Origin: ZC4RG20 sp963782445
Lineage (GTDB): Bacteria; Pseudomonadota; Gammaproteobacteria; Steroidobacterales; Rariloculaceae
Length of the DNA stretch: 64,000 nt
Assembly (NCBI GenBank): GCA_963782445.1
Contig: CAWAJM010000001.1
Span: 682,001-746,000 of the forward strand
Direction of reading: 5' to 3'
The notes under the pieces were generated by a model, which did no database searches, was not told the DNA's origin, and saw only the letters and a program-made list of their open reading frames with translations. The position numbers and the translations under genes were made by a program. Shown in pieces: positions 16,007 through 25,196 of the stretch (position 1 is the first letter of the stretch; the number at the start of each line of letters is the position of its first letter).

Positions 16007-16999
16007 ATGACGCAGCTCGTCGCAATGTATCGGACGCTGGAATTGCCCTGGACGGCCGCGGCCGAGCAGGAGCGCTCGTTCCAGCGCACGCTGAAGATCT
16101 CGCTCGCGGCGCTGATTGCCGCCGCCATTGTGCTCTCCCTGTTGCCGCTGCCGCAGTTGGACCGCACGCAGGTCAAGCCCGTGCCGCAGCGCTTCGCGCG
16201 GCTCATACTCGAAAAGCCGAAGCCGCCGCCGCCGCCGCCGCCGCCCAAAGCGCAACCGAAGCCCAAGCCGAAACCCGAACCAGCGAAGCTCGAGCCGAAG
16301 CCGCAACCGAAGCCCAAGCCGGCGCGCGCCGTCGAGAAGCCGAAGGCCCCCGCGCCGAAGCCCGATGCGGCCGAGCGTGCGCGCAAGGCGCGGGCGGAGG
16401 CGAGCGGAGCGGGCCTGTTGCCGTTTGCCCAGCAGCTCGCGGCGCTGCGCGACGATACCGCCGTCGGCCATCTGGACCGCAAGCAGCGCGTCGGGCTCTC
16501 GAGCGCCTCGGCGGCGCCGACGACCGAGCGCGCACTCGTGACCTCCAAGGTCGGCCGCGGGAGCGGCGGCATCAGCACTTCCGGGCTGAGCCGCAATATC
16601 GGCGGAACGACCCTGGCCGGCCGCGAGACGACGCGCGTGGAAAGCCCCGTCGAAGGGCTCGCACCAGCCGGCGGCGGGGCCGTCGAACGGGGGACCGACA
16701 GCGGCCGGCCGTCGCGCAGCCGTGAGGAAATCGAGCGCGTCTTCGATAAGAACAAGGGCGCGATCTACGCCATCTACAACCGCGCGCTGCGGCAGAATCC
16801 GGCGCTGCAGGGCAAGGTCGTGCTGCGGCTGACCATCGCGCCCGACGGGCGCGTCACGTCCTGTGAAATCGTTTCCTCCGAGCTCGGCGATCCGGAGCTC
16901 GAGAAGAAGCTCGTGGAGCGCGTCGAGCTGTTCCGGTTCGAAGCCAAGGACGTGGACCCGATCACCACGACGAAACCCATCGACTTCTTCCCGGCCTGA
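16007..16999 (+). CDS. TonB-like protein with AgmX/PglI-type C-terminal domain
   Basis: The 330-residue protein has a cytoplasmic N-terminus and one TM (about residues 29-48, ISLAALIAAAIVLSLLPLP). A long periplasmic Pro/Lys spacer (about 66-120, with an eight-Pro run) follows, then a variable Gly/Ser/Arg region. The C-terminal domain (about 240-330) has SREEIERVFDKNKGAIYAIYN, NPALQGKVVLRLTIAPDGRV, EIVSSELGDPELEKKLV and a closing PIDFFPA. That tail is the TonB-like module shared with the Myxococcus gliding proteins AgmX (GltJ) and PglI (GltG). Its role would be to transmit the TolQ/TolR motor's energy to the periplasmic TPR proteins or the outer membrane. It is the last clear member of the operon. 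Confidence 0.85.
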   Translation: MTQLVAMYRTLELPWTAAAEQERSFQRTLKISLAALIAAAIVLSLLPLPQLDRTQVKPVPQRFARLILEKPKPPPPPPPPKAQPKPKPKPEPAKLEPKPQPKPKPARAVEKPKAPAPKPDAAERARKARAEASGAGLLPFAQQLAALRDDTAVGHLDRKQRVGLSSASAAPTTERALVTSKVGRGSGGISTSGLSRNIGGTTLAGRETTRVESPVEGLAPAGGGAVERGTDSGRPSRSREEIERVFDKNKGAIYAIYNRALRQNPALQGKVVLRLTIAPDGRVTSCEIVSSELGDPELEKKLVERVELFRFEAKDVDPITTTKPIDFFPA

Positions 17000-17015
17000 G
17001 GCTTGCTCCGCCATA

Positions 17016-17825
17016 ATGGCGGGCATGCCGCAGGCCGAGATACCAACTCCCGAGCTGGAGGACTTCGCATTCGAGCTCGGCCGCACCGCCGGCGGCATAG
17101 CCAGGGCGTATTTCCGCAAGGCCTACGAGATCGAGAATAAGGACCGAGATGGCTTCGATCCGGTCACGAGCGCCGACCGGGCCATCGAGCGTGCGCTGCG
17201 CACGATCATCCGCGAGCGGTATCCGGAGCACGGCATCGTCGGCGAAGAGCAGGGCGTCAGCACCTCCGACTCGCCGTATTGCTGGTACATCGATCCCATC
17301 GACGGCACGCGCGCATTCATGATGGGGTCGCCGCTTTGGGGCACGCTCGTCGGGCTCACGCGCCACGATGCCCCGATTTTCGGCCTGCTCTGCCAGCCCG
17401 TGCTCGACGAGATTTTTTTCGGCACGCCGAGCGCCAGCTGGCTCATCGACGCCGAGCGACGCCAGCGGCTCGCCACGCGTGCCTGCCATGCGCTAGAGCA
17501 TGCCCGACTCGCGTCGACGCATCCCGGCCTGTTCGAAGGTGCCGCCGCGCAGGCTTTCGAGGCGCTGCGTGCTCGCTGCCTGCTCGACCGGTACGGCGGC
17601 GACTGCTACAACTACGCGATGCTGGCCGCGGGCTTCGTCGATCTCGTGGTGGAGTCCGGGCTCAAGCCTTTCGACATCGTGCCGCTCGTGCCGATTATCG
17701 AAGGCGCCGGCGGCATCGTGACCGACTGGAAGGGCCGACCGCCGCTCGCGGGAGGCGACGTTGTCGCTGCGGGAACACCCGAGCTGCACGCCCAGGCCCT
17801 CGCAATCCTCCGGGAAACGGGCTAG
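17016..17825 (+). CDS. inositol monophosphatase-family phosphatase, HisN-like histidinol-phosphatase candidate
   Basis: The 269-residue protein carries the IMPase metal-binding signatures: GEEQG (about residue 86), WYIDPIDGTRAFMMG (about 100) and, near the C-terminus, YNYAMLAAG with KPFDIVPLVPIIEGAGG. The phrase DPIDGTRAF followed by SPLWGTLVGL resembles the HisN-type histidinol-phosphatases of Actinobacteria and Alphaproteobacteria more than SuhB-type inositol phosphatases, but substrate cannot be settled by eye. ATG 17016 was chosen; ATG 17025 is a near alternative. It starts 16 nt after the TonB-like gene and may be read from the same transcript, though nothing links it functionally. It ends 1 nt from a convergent gene. 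Confidence 0.8.
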   Translation: MAGMPQAEIPTPELEDFAFELGRTAGGIARAYFRKAYEIENKDRDGFDPVTSADRAIERALRTIIRERYPEHGIVGEEQGVSTSDSPYCWYIDPIDGTRAFMMGSPLWGTLVGLTRHDAPIFGLLCQPVLDEIFFGTPSASWLIDAERRQRLATRACHALEHARLASTHPGLFEGAAAQAFEALRARCLLDRYGGDCYNYAMLAAGFVDLVVESGLKPFDIVPLVPIIEGAGGIVTDWKGRPPLAGGDVVAAGTPELHAQALAILRETG

Positions 17826-17826
17826 G

Positions 17827-18549
17827 TCAAGCCGAAAGCGTCTCCGGGCCCGGCGCCTCGGCGACCTCGGCCGCGAGATGCTCGGCCAGGACGCGGTTGG
17901 CCCGGCGAGCGACGAATACCGTCAGCGCGGCCGTGGCGACGAAACCGGAGGCGAGTAGCGCCGGCCCCGTCAGACCCTGGTCGAGCCGCCCGCTCAGCGC
18001 GACCGTATCCTTGGCGAGGCTGCCCAGGTAGACGTAGAACGCGATGACCGGCAGCATCCCGACCCAGGTTCCGAGCACGAAGTCGCGGAACCGCACGCCG
18101 GTCAAGCCGAGGCAGTAGTTGAGCAGATTGAACGGCAGCAGCGGCGAGAGGCGCGTCAGGAACACGATGAAGAAGCCGTCCTGCCGTGTCGCAGTATCGA
18201 GCGCGCGAAAGCGCGGCAGGTGGCCGATTCTGCGGTTCAGCCACTCGCGCGCGCAGAATCGGGCCACGAGGAAGGCCGCGGCCGAGCCGAACACGCTGCC
18301 GATCGACACGAGCACGACGCCCTCGCGCACGCCGAAGACGAAGCCGGCCGCGAGCGTGAGAATTGCGCTGGGCACGACGAGCACGGCCGAGAGGGCGTAG
18401 CCGCCGACGAAGGCGACGCCGGCGATGCGGTCGTGGGCGTGAATCCAGCCCGTCGCCGGGGCGAGCCACTGCTGCACGGGCGCGAACGCGGCCAGCACGA
18501 ACAGCGCCGGCAGCGCACAAAGCAGTATCAGCGGTTTCGCTTCTTTCAT
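17827..18549 (-). CDS. VTT-domain (TVP38/TMEM64/DedA-like) integral membrane protein
   Basis: The 240-residue protein has several hydrophobic segments (about 8-25, 45-75, 78-100, 160-185, 195-215). It also has the VTT-domain core: GVREGVVLVSIGSVFGSAAAFLVARF, then the conserved FLTRLSPLLPFNLLNYCLGLTGV loop with RxSPxxPF. Proteins of this group (YdjX/YdjZ, TVP38) sit in the inner membrane and are implicated in lipid or polyisoprenoid-phosphate flipping; the substrate here is unknown. The stop codons of this gene and the IMPase gene are almost touching. It is followed on the same strand upstream by an SDR gene. Confidence 0.85.
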   Translation of the reverse strand: MKEAKPLILLCALPALFVLAAFAPVQQWLAPATGWIHAHDRIAGVAFVGGYALSAVLVVPSAILTLAAGFVFGVREGVVLVSIGSVFGSAAAFLVARFCAREWLNRRIGHLPRFRALDTATRQDGFFIVFLTRLSPLLPFNLLNYCLGLTGVRFRDFVLGTWVGMLPVIAFYVYLGSLAKDTVALSGRLDQGLTGPALLASGFVATAALTVFVARRANRVLAEHLAAEVAEAPGPETLSA

Positions 18550-18625
18550 GAGTCGATTTTCGCGCTGTCACGACCGCAAGGGCCCGGCCGGAGCCCGGGG
18601 CCCGCAATGTTAGACCGAAACGTGT

Positions 18626-19387
18626 TCAGATTCTCAACCCGCCGTCGATTTCGACGAGCCGCCCGTTGACATAATCGTTCTCGAGCAGGAAGGCCGCCGT
18701 ATGCGCGATCTCCTCCGGCCGGCCGAGCCGGGCCGCCGGGATGGCCGCCGTCATCTTCTCGAGCACTTCGGGCTTCATCGAGGCGACCATCTCGGTCGCG
18801 ACGAAACCCGGCGCAATGGCGTTGACCCGGATCGAGTACCGCGCGAGCTCCTTGGCCCACACCACGGTCAATGCAGCGACGCCGGCCTTGGCCGCCGAGT
18901 AGTTGCTTTGCCCGAAGTTGCCGGCGCGCGAGATGCTGGAGACGTTGATGATCACGCCCCCGTTCGCGAGCCTCGCCATCTGGGCGGCGGCCTCTCGGCC
19001 GCACAGGAAAACGCCCGTGAGGTTCACGTCGATGACGGCCTGCCAGGCCTCGAGCGGCATTTTCTCGAGCGGTTGGCCGCCGCGCGCCTTGACGAGCAGG
19101 CCATCCCGCAAAATACCTGCGTTGGCGATCGAAGCGTCGAGACGCTCGAAGTCTTCGACGACCCGCTGGTACAGACCGACGACGTCGTCCTCCGAGGCGA
19201 CGTTGGCGGCGTAGCTGCGGGCCGTGACGCCGAGCTCCGCGCAGGCTTGCTGCGTGGCCGCCAGACTCTCGAGCTCGAGGTCCACGAGCGCAAGGTCGGC
19301 GCCCCGGGCGGCAAGGCCTCGCGAGACGGCGGCGCCGAGCCCGCGGGCCGCGCCCGTGATCAGTACCGTCTTGCCGGTCAGCTCCAT
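18626..19387 (-). CDS. short-chain dehydrogenase/reductase (FabG-like)
   Basis: The 253-residue classical SDR has the cofactor motif TGAARGLG (about 11-18), the NAG motif (ANAGI, about 90) and the catalytic Ser-Tyr-Lys in NVSSIS...NYSAAKAG (about 145-170). It ends in a typical DYVNGRLVEIDGGLRI tail. The overall pattern, including the CGREAAAQM helix and VNAIAPGFVATEM, is that of FabG-like 3-oxoacyl reductases and related alcohol dehydrogenases. There is a slightly long loop (VKARGGQPLEKMP) after the NAG strand. The substrate is not predictable. It lies 35 nt from the ABC protein gene on the same strand and could be cotranscribed with it. Confidence 0.88.
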   Translation of the reverse strand: MELTGKTVLITGAARGLGAAVSRGLAARGADLALVDLELESLAATQQACAELGVTARSYAANVASEDDVVGLYQRVVEDFERLDASIANAGILRDGLLVKARGGQPLEKMPLEAWQAVIDVNLTGVFLCGREAAAQMARLANGGVIINVSSISRAGNFGQSNYSAAKAGVAALTVVWAKELARYSIRVNAIAPGFVATEMVASMKPEVLEKMTAAIPAARLGRPEEIAHTAAFLLENDYVNGRLVEIDGGLRI

Positions 19388-19421
19388 CGCGCTTCGTTCG
19401 ATGCCCCGGCGGGCGATCGAA

Positions 19422-20987
19422 TCAGCTTAGCGAAGCGGGCCCGCGATGGCCAGCCGGGTCCCGTGCGCGCGCCGTGCCGGTTTTCGGGCCGGCGGACGCG
19501 ATGCGGCCGCCCCCGAGCACGAGCTCGTGAGTGAAGCGGGTGCCGTAGACGGCGACGTGGGAGGCGCAAACGAGCTGCACCCCTTCGCTCAGCGATTCGT
19601 CGAGCCGCGCGGCGAGCAGTCGGCTCGTGTCCGGGTCGAGCCCCTCCCACGGCTCGTCGAGCAGCAGCACGCGCGGCTGCGGCGCCAGCGTGCGCGCGAG
19701 CAGGGCCCGGCGGAACTGACCGTAAGAGAGCTCGGTCGTGAGCCGCTCGGCGAGCCGGGTCAGCTCGAAGCGCTCGAGCAACAGCTCCACGCGCTCGCGT
19801 TCGGCGGTCGTGAGGGTGCGAACGAGGCCGAGGCTCGCGTCGAAGCCGGAGGCGACGCACTCCCGGACGGTCGCGCGGTAGCGATAGCCGGCCTGCAGCT
19901 CGGGCGCGAACCAGGTCACGCGCCGTCGCAGGGTCCAGACGTTGCGTGGGTCGCCGAGGGCCGGCCAGCGGACCGCGCCGCCGCGTGCGGGCCGGAGTTG
20001 TCCCTGCAAAAGGCGCAGAAAGCTTGTCTTGCCGGCGCCGTTCGCGCCCCGCACGAGCCAGTGCTCGCCCTGCCGCAGCTGCCAATCGATGCCATGCAGC
20101 ACTCTGCGACCGCCGAGCCAGGCATCCGCGTGCGAGACGGCGATCAGGGGCACCGTGGGCGCCGGCCGGGCTTGCGCGTCGACGCGGTCTGGCCCGGCGG
20201 CTTCGGCCGGCCCGGCCGCTCGGGGCGGGGCTGCGCGCCGCGGCTCGGCGGTGACGAGGGTCGTCGGGCTCGGGCGCGAGGGCGGCGGCCGGAGTTCGAG
20301 CCGCCCGTGGGTGAGCGCCGCGACGCGGGTCACGGCCGGCGGCAGGTCTCCGAGGCTGTGCGCCGTGACGACGAGCTGCGCGTCGCGTGCGACGCGCGCG
20401 AGCGTGCCGTCGAGCGCCCGCCGCGACTCGGTGTCGAGTCCGCTCGCGGGCTCGTCGAGCAGCAGCACGCGGGCGCCGAAGGCCACGGCGCGGGCGATGA
20501 GCACGCGCCGCTGCTCGCCGCGCGAGAGCTCGAGGAAGGGCCGGGCGGCGAGCGTCGCGAGCCCGAGCTCGCGCAGGATCCCGCGGGCGCGCAGCGTCTC
20601 GGCCGTGGCGGCGCCGCGGCGCGGGACGTCCGTCCGGAAAACGCCCGAGAGCACCACATCGAGCGCCGCGAAGTTCCAGCCGAGGCGCCAATAGCGGTCC
20701 TGAAGCTCCGGCCCGACGGTCGCGATCTCGCGGCGCGCCTCGACGGCATCGCGGCGCGGGCCCCGGCCGAAGTCGTAGCGCCGGGTGCCGCGGTCCGGGG
20801 CCGGCCAGCGTTCGCCGGCGAGCAGCGCGAGAAAGGTGCTCTTGCCGCTGCCGTTCGCGCCGACGATGCCCCAGTGGCAGCCCGGCTCGAGCCGCCACGA
20901 GACGTCGTGCAGCACCGCGACGCCGTTGATTTGGACGTCGACGTGCTCGAGCTCGACGAGGGGGCGGGTCGGGTTGGCGCTCGGCAT
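19422..20987 (-). CDS. ABC protein with two fused nucleotide-binding domains, ModF-like
   Basis: The 521-residue soluble protein has two ABC cassettes in tandem. The first has Walker A GANGSGKST (about residue 38), signature LSRGEQRR and Walker B LLLDEPASGLD. The second has Walker A GANGAGKTS, signature LSYGQFRR and Walker B VLLLDEPWEGLD. Its size and arrangement match ModF (PhrA) of E. coli, a cytoplasmic twin-ATPase whose role is poorly defined. No transmembrane partner is encoded nearby, so it is probably not a transporter ATPase. The frame is open upstream to 21116, but ATG 20987 starts the conserved region (LVELEHVDVQ). The linker between cassettes is Pro/Ala-rich. Confidence 0.85.
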   Translation of the reverse strand: MPSANPTRPLVELEHVDVQINGVAVLHDVSWRLEPGCHWGIVGANGSGKSTFLALLAGERWPAPDRGTRRYDFGRGPRRDAVEARREIATVGPELQDRYWRLGWNFAALDVVLSGVFRTDVPRRGAATAETLRARGILRELGLATLAARPFLELSRGEQRRVLIARAVAFGARVLLLDEPASGLDTESRRALDGTLARVARDAQLVVTAHSLGDLPPAVTRVAALTHGRLELRPPPSRPSPTTLVTAEPRRAAPPRAAGPAEAAGPDRVDAQARPAPTVPLIAVSHADAWLGGRRVLHGIDWQLRQGEHWLVRGANGAGKTSFLRLLQGQLRPARGGAVRWPALGDPRNVWTLRRRVTWFAPELQAGYRYRATVRECVASGFDASLGLVRTLTTAERERVELLLERFELTRLAERLTTELSYGQFRRALLARTLAPQPRVLLLDEPWEGLDPDTSRLLAARLDESLSEGVQLVCASHVAVYGTRFTHELVLGGGRIASAGPKTGTARARDPAGHRGPASLS

Positions 20988-21156
20988 GCGAAAGGTATGG
21001 CGAGGCCGCGGGCGCGGCGGCGGACGGTACCTTAGCACCAAACCGGCGACGAGCGTCAGAGCCTCTCGGCAAGCGAATCTTCGGGTTCCGCAATATTCTG
21101 CTTCAGAATCGACCATAATAGGGCCGCGGTCCGCGAGTCGTGGGAGCGGATAAGGG

Positions 21157-24100
21157 TTGATTGCATTGCGTCGAATCGAGCACCTGGACGAGTGCTATCT
21201 AAAAGATAGCGGGACGCTTCTTCTGACCGGCCTCCAGGCCCTGGTGCGTCTGCTCCTCACCCAGAGTTACCGCGACGAGCGCGCCGGGCTCAAGACGGCC
21301 GGATTCGTCTCCGGTTATCGGGGCTCGCCGCTCGGCGGGCTCGATCGAGAGCTCTGGCGCGCACAGCGCTTCCTCGATGCCGCGCACATCCGTTTTCAGC
21401 CCGGTCTCAACGAGGACCTGGCCGCGACGTCCGTATGGGGTTCGCAGCAGGTCAATCTGTTTCCCCGGGCCAAGTACGATGGGGTCTTCGGACTGTGGTA
21501 CGGCAAGGGCCCGGGCGTCGACCGTTCCGGCGACGCGCTCAAGCATGGCAACGCGGCCGGCAGCTCGGCGCACGGCGGCGTCCTCGTCGTGGCCGGCGAC
21601 GACCATGCCTGCAAGTCCTCGTCCTTGCCGCATCAGAGCGAGTATGCGTTCGTCGATGCGCTCATGCCCGTCCTCGCGCCGGCGGATGTCGCCGAGATCA
21701 TCGAGCTCGGTCTGTTCGGCTACGAGCTTTCGAGGTTCAGCGGCTGCTGGGTCGGCCTAAAGGTCACCCAGGAGACCGCCGACGCGACTCAGAGCCTCAC
21801 GCTGGAGCCCGATCGCATCGAGATTCTGCGGCCTGCTTTCGAGCTGCCGCCCGGCGAGCTCAACATCCGCTGGCCCGATCCGCCGCGGGACCAGGAGGCC
21901 CGGCTGCACGCCTACAAGCTGCCGGCGGCGCTGGCTTTCGCGCGCGCGAACGGCGTTAACCGGGTCGTGCTCTCGGCGCCGTCTCCGCGGCTTGGCATCG
22001 TCACGACCGGCAAGGCTCATCTCGACGTCCTGCAGGCGCTCGCCGATCTCGGCATCGACGCGCGCCGCGCCGCCGACATGGGCGTGAGCCTCTACAAGGT
22101 CGGCATGAGCTGGCCCCTCGAGCCCGAGGGCATCCGCGAGTTCGCGGCGGGCCTCGAAGAGATCCTCGTCGTCGAGGAGAAGCGCGGGCTCGTCGAGAGC
22201 CAGATCAAGGAGCAGCTGTACGACTGGCCGGCCGGCCGGCGCCCGCGCGTGCTCGGCAAGCACGGGGAGCGCGGCGAGCCGCTGCTGCCGTCGACGGGAG
22301 AGCTCGACTCGGCGCTCGTCACGCGCGTGCTCGCCGACCGCATCTTGCGCCTCGGGCCGAGCACCGATATCGACGCGCGCCTGCGCTTTCTCGCGGCCCA
22401 GGACCAGGAGCTCGGCGCGGTGGCACACGAGGCCGAGCGCCTGCCGCACTTTTGCTCCGGCTGTCCGCACAACACTTCGACGCTGGTGCCGGAAGGCAGT
22501 CGCGCCGTCGGCGGCATCGGCTGCCACTTCATGGCCGGCTGGATGGATCGCAACACGATCACGTATACGCAAATGGGCGGCGAGGGTGCGACCTGGATCG
22601 GCCAGGCGCCATTCACGGAGACGCCGCACATATTCCAAAACGTCGGCGACGGCACTTACGCGCATTCGGGCAGCCTCGCGATCCGTGCGGCCGTCGCGGC
22701 CGGCGTCAACATCACGTTCAAGATTCTCTACAACGATGCCGTCGCGATGACGGGCGGCCAGCCCGTGGAGGGCAGTCTGACCGTCGCGCGCGTCGTGCGG
22801 CAGCTCGAGGCCGAAGGCGTCGCGCCGATCGTCGTCGTCACCGACGACACGGTCAAGTACACGCGCGGCGACGCGCGGTTCGCGCTGCCCGCGGACGTCA
22901 CCGTGCGCAACCGGCGCGAGCTCGATCTGATCCAGCGCGAGCTGCGCGAGACGCAGGGTGTCTCGGCGCTCGTCTACGACCAGAGCTGCGCCGCCGAGCT
23001 GCATCGCAAGCGCAAGCGCGGCCACGTGCCGCCTGCGGCGCGGCGCGTCGCCATCAACGAGCTCGTCTGCGAGGGCTGTGGCGACTGCAACGTGCAGTCC
23101 AACTGTCTGTCGATCATGCCGCTCGAGACGGAGTTCGGCCGCAAGCGGCGCATCAATCAATCGTCCTGCAATCAGGATCTGCGCTGCCTCGAAGGCTTCT
23201 GCCCGAGCTTCGTGACGATCGAGGGCGCCGAAAGGCGGCCGCCGAAGCCGCTGGCCTCCGAGACGGTGCCGAGCTTGCCCGAGCCGGAGTCGGCCGCTAT
23301 CGACGGCGTCTACAACATCCTCATCGCGGGCGTCGGCGGCACGGGCGTCGTAACCGCGAGCGGTCTCCTCGGGCTGGCCGCGCACCTCGAGCGCAAGGCC
23401 GTGCTGCAGCTCGACCAGACCGGTCTCGCGCAGCGTTTCGGGGCAGTGCTCTCGCACTTGCGCATCGCTGAGGATTCGGAGCGCATGCACGGCATGCGGA
23501 TTCCGGCGGGGCAGGTCGACCTCGAGATCGGCGCCGATCTGCTCGTCGCGGGTGCGCGGCCGGCTCTCTCGATGCTCTCGCCCGAGCGCTCGGCCGTGAT
23601 CGTCAATACGCATCACGAGATGCCATCGGACTTCATCCGCAACCGCAACTACGCGTTCCCCGAACAGGCGCTGCTTGCGGCCCTGCGCGCCCGGAGCCGG
23701 GCCGATCGCTGCGCGACGCTCGATGCGACGCGTCTCGCTTCGGCGCTGCTCGGCGACAGCGTGGCCGCAAACGTATTCTTACTGGGCTACGCATTCCAGA
23801 CCGGCCGCTTGCCCGTCGGCGGCCCGGCGCTGTATCGGGCGCTCGAGCTGTTCGGCGTCAACGTCGAGCAGAACAAGCTCGCGTTCGACTGGGGACGCTA
23901 TGCGGCCCACGATCCCGAAGCGGTCGAACGGCTTGCCGGAGGCAGCGAGCCCGAGGCGGACCGGGCCGGCTCGCTCGACGATGCAATCGAGACGCGCGCG
24001 CGCTTTCTGGAGGGCTATCAGGATCGCGCCTACGCCGAGCGATATCGCGCGCGCGTGGAGCGGATCCGCGCGCTCGAAGCGCACATCGCACCGGGCAAGG

Positions 24101-24651
24101 AGGCGCTGACCGACGCCGCAGCGCGCAACTACTTCAAGCTGCTCGCTTACAAGGACGAATACGAGGTCGCCCGGCTGCATGTGGAGACCGAATTCCTGGC
24201 AAGCCTGCGCCGCAATTTCGCCGGAGACTTCAAGCTGCGCTTCCACATGTCGCCTCCGCTCATCGCGCGGCGCGACGCGGCGACGGGACGGCCGAAGAAA
24301 TACGAGATGGGCGCCTGGATCTTACCCGTGCTCCGGTTGCTCGCGAAACTCAAGCGCCTGCGCGGCACACGCTTCGATCCGTTCGGCTACACGCGTGAAC
24401 GCCGAATGGAGCGGCGGCTCGTCGTCGACTACGAGCTCATGCTCGACCGCCTCGCACAAGACGAGCTCGACGGGCGGCGTTACGAGGTCGCCTTGCGGCT
24501 GCTCGCGCTGCCTGAAGGCATCCGCGGCTACGGCCCGGTCAAGGAGCAGGCCGTCGCGGCATACGATGCCGAAAGGGCGAGCCTGCTCGAGTGCTGGGCG
24601 GACGGCGACATGGCGGCCGCCGACGCGGCGGAGCAGGCCAGCGTCGCATAG
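21157..24651 (+). CDS. indolepyruvate ferredoxin oxidoreductase family protein, fused alpha-beta-gamma type
   Basis: The 1164-residue enzyme fuses all parts of a 2-oxoacid:ferredoxin oxidoreductase. An N-terminal pyrimidine-binding (Pyr) domain has GYRGSPLGGLD and LNEDLAAT. A TPP-binding region has CSGCPHN (about 427-433), GGIGCHFMAGWMDRN and GDGTYAHSG. A 4Fe-4S cluster motif follows (CEGCGDCN, then further Cys at NCLS, CNQDLRC and FCPSF). A gamma-type domain begins IAGVGGTGVVTASGLLG (about 725). The family oxidatively decarboxylates aryl pyruvates (or other 2-oxoacids) to acyl-CoA with ferredoxin as acceptor, and this fused aerobic version is common in Proteobacteria. It begins with TTG at 21157; TTG 21166 is an alternative. 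It stands alone between opposite-strand genes. Confidence 0.92.
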   Translation: MIALRRIEHLDECYLKDSGTLLLTGLQALVRLLLTQSYRDERAGLKTAGFVSGYRGSPLGGLDRELWRAQRFLDAAHIRFQPGLNEDLAATSVWGSQQVNLFPRAKYDGVFGLWYGKGPGVDRSGDALKHGNAAGSSAHGGVLVVAGDDHACKSSSLPHQSEYAFVDALMPVLAPADVAEIIELGLFGYELSRFSGCWVGLKVTQETADATQSLTLEPDRIEILRPAFELPPGELNIRWPDPPRDQEARLHAYKLPAALAFARANGVNRVVLSAPSPRLGIVTTGKAHLDVLQALADLGIDARRAADMGVSLYKVGMSWPLEPEGIREFAAGLEEILVVEEKRGLVESQIKEQLYDWPAGRRPRVLGKHGERGEPLLPSTGELDSALVTRVLADRILRLGPSTDIDARLRFLAAQDQELGAVAHEAERLPHFCSGCPHNTSTLVPEGSRAVGGIGCHFMAGWMDRNTITYTQMGGEGATWIGQAPFTETPHIFQNVGDGTYAHSGSLAIRAAVAAGVNITFKILYNDAVAMTGGQPVEGSLTVARVVRQLEAEGVAPIVVVTDDTVKYTRGDARFALPADVTVRNRRELDLIQRELRETQGVSALVYDQSCAAELHRKRKRGHVPPAARRVAINELVCEGCGDCNVQSNCLSIMPLETEFGRKRRINQSSCNQDLRCLEGFCPSFVTIEGAERRPPKPLASETVPSLPEPESAAIDGVYNILIAGVGGTGVVTASGLLGLAAHLERKAVLQLDQTGLAQRFGAVLSHLRIAEDSERMHGMRIPAGQVDLEIGADLLVAGARPALSMLSPERSAVIVNTHHEMPSDFIRNRNYAFPEQALLAALRARSRADRCATLDATRLASALLGDSVAANVFLLGYAFQTGRLPVGGPALYRALELFGVNVEQNKLAFDWGRYAAHDPEAVERLAGGSEPEADRAGSLDDAIETRARFLEGYQDRAYAERYRARVERIRALEAHIAPGKEALTDAAARNYFKLLAYKDEYEVARLHVETEFLASLRRNFAGDFKLRFHMSPPLIARRDAATGRPKKYEMGAWILPVLRLLAKLKRLRGTRFDPFGYTRERRMERRLVVDYELMLDRLAQDELDGRRYEVALRLLALPEGIRGYGPVKEQAVAAYDAERASLLECWADGDMAAADAAEQASVA

Positions 24652-24784
24652 GTGCGCTGTTCGTCGTCTGTATGCTTCATGAACTGAGCATTGGCGGTGG
24701 CGTCTGCACGAGGCGCTCGGCGCCCGCGACCTAAGTCTCCAGTCTAAGCCGAGGCTCGGTACGAGCGTGTCGCGCCAGCGCCGG

Positions 24785-25147
24785 TCAACGCCGCGGCCGG
24801 CCCTCTTCGGCCGCCGTCGCGCAGCGGATGCAGCGGTCCGCGAAGGGATAGGCCTTGAGCCGGGCCATCGGGATCTCTTCGCCGCAGTCCACGCAGATGC
24901 CGTAGGTCTCGTGTTTGATCTGATCGAGGGCCTTCGCAATCTTGTTGAGCTCCGCGCGCGTCTCGTTGCCGAGCGCGTCGACGACCTCGGCGTTCTCGAG
25001 CTCCTGGGCCTGTTCCTGAGAGTCGGCGCTGCGGCCGCCCAGAAGGTTCTCCTTGATGCTGTCGAGCCGGCGCGTAAGCTCAGCCTGCTTCGCTATCAAG
25101 GTCTCGCGGACTTCTGCATAGGGATCCATCGATCGATCCATTTTCAC
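24785..25147 (-). CDS. DksA/TraR-family zinc-finger protein
   Basis: The 120-residue protein has a helical N-terminal part (heptads in RETLIAKQAELTRRLDSI) and a C-terminal four-cysteine zinc finger, CVDC...CIRC (about residues 85-109), with the family phrase YGICVDCGEEIPMARLKAYP. DksA/TraR proteins insert their coiled coil into the RNA polymerase secondary channel. The short length (DksA is about 150) places it among the TraR/YbiI-like members, whose roles are less clear. ATG 25147 follows a GGAG by 8 nt. A TTGGGG-17-TATGCT promoter candidate lies just upstream. Confidence 0.88.
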   Translation of the reverse strand: MKMDRSMDPYAEVRETLIAKQAELTRRLDSIKENLLGGRSADSQEQAQELENAEVVDALGNETRAELNKIAKALDQIKHETYGICVDCGEEIPMARLKAYPFADRCIRCATAAEEGRPRR

Positions 25148-25165
25148 GGCTCCGGGAGTCGAGAC

Positions 25166-25194
25166 AGCATAGCTCCTTCGGACCCAATCCCCAA
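25166..25194 (-). promoter_or_regulatory. possible sigma-70 promoter of the DksA/TraR-like gene
   Basis: On the minus strand TTGGGG (25194-25189) and TATGCT (25171-25166) are separated by 17 nt. This gives a plausible -35/-10 pair directly ahead of the start codon at 25147. The leader would be short, about 12 nt. The match is moderate and rests only on spacing and base identity. Confidence 0.35.
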
Positions 25195-25196
25195 AC

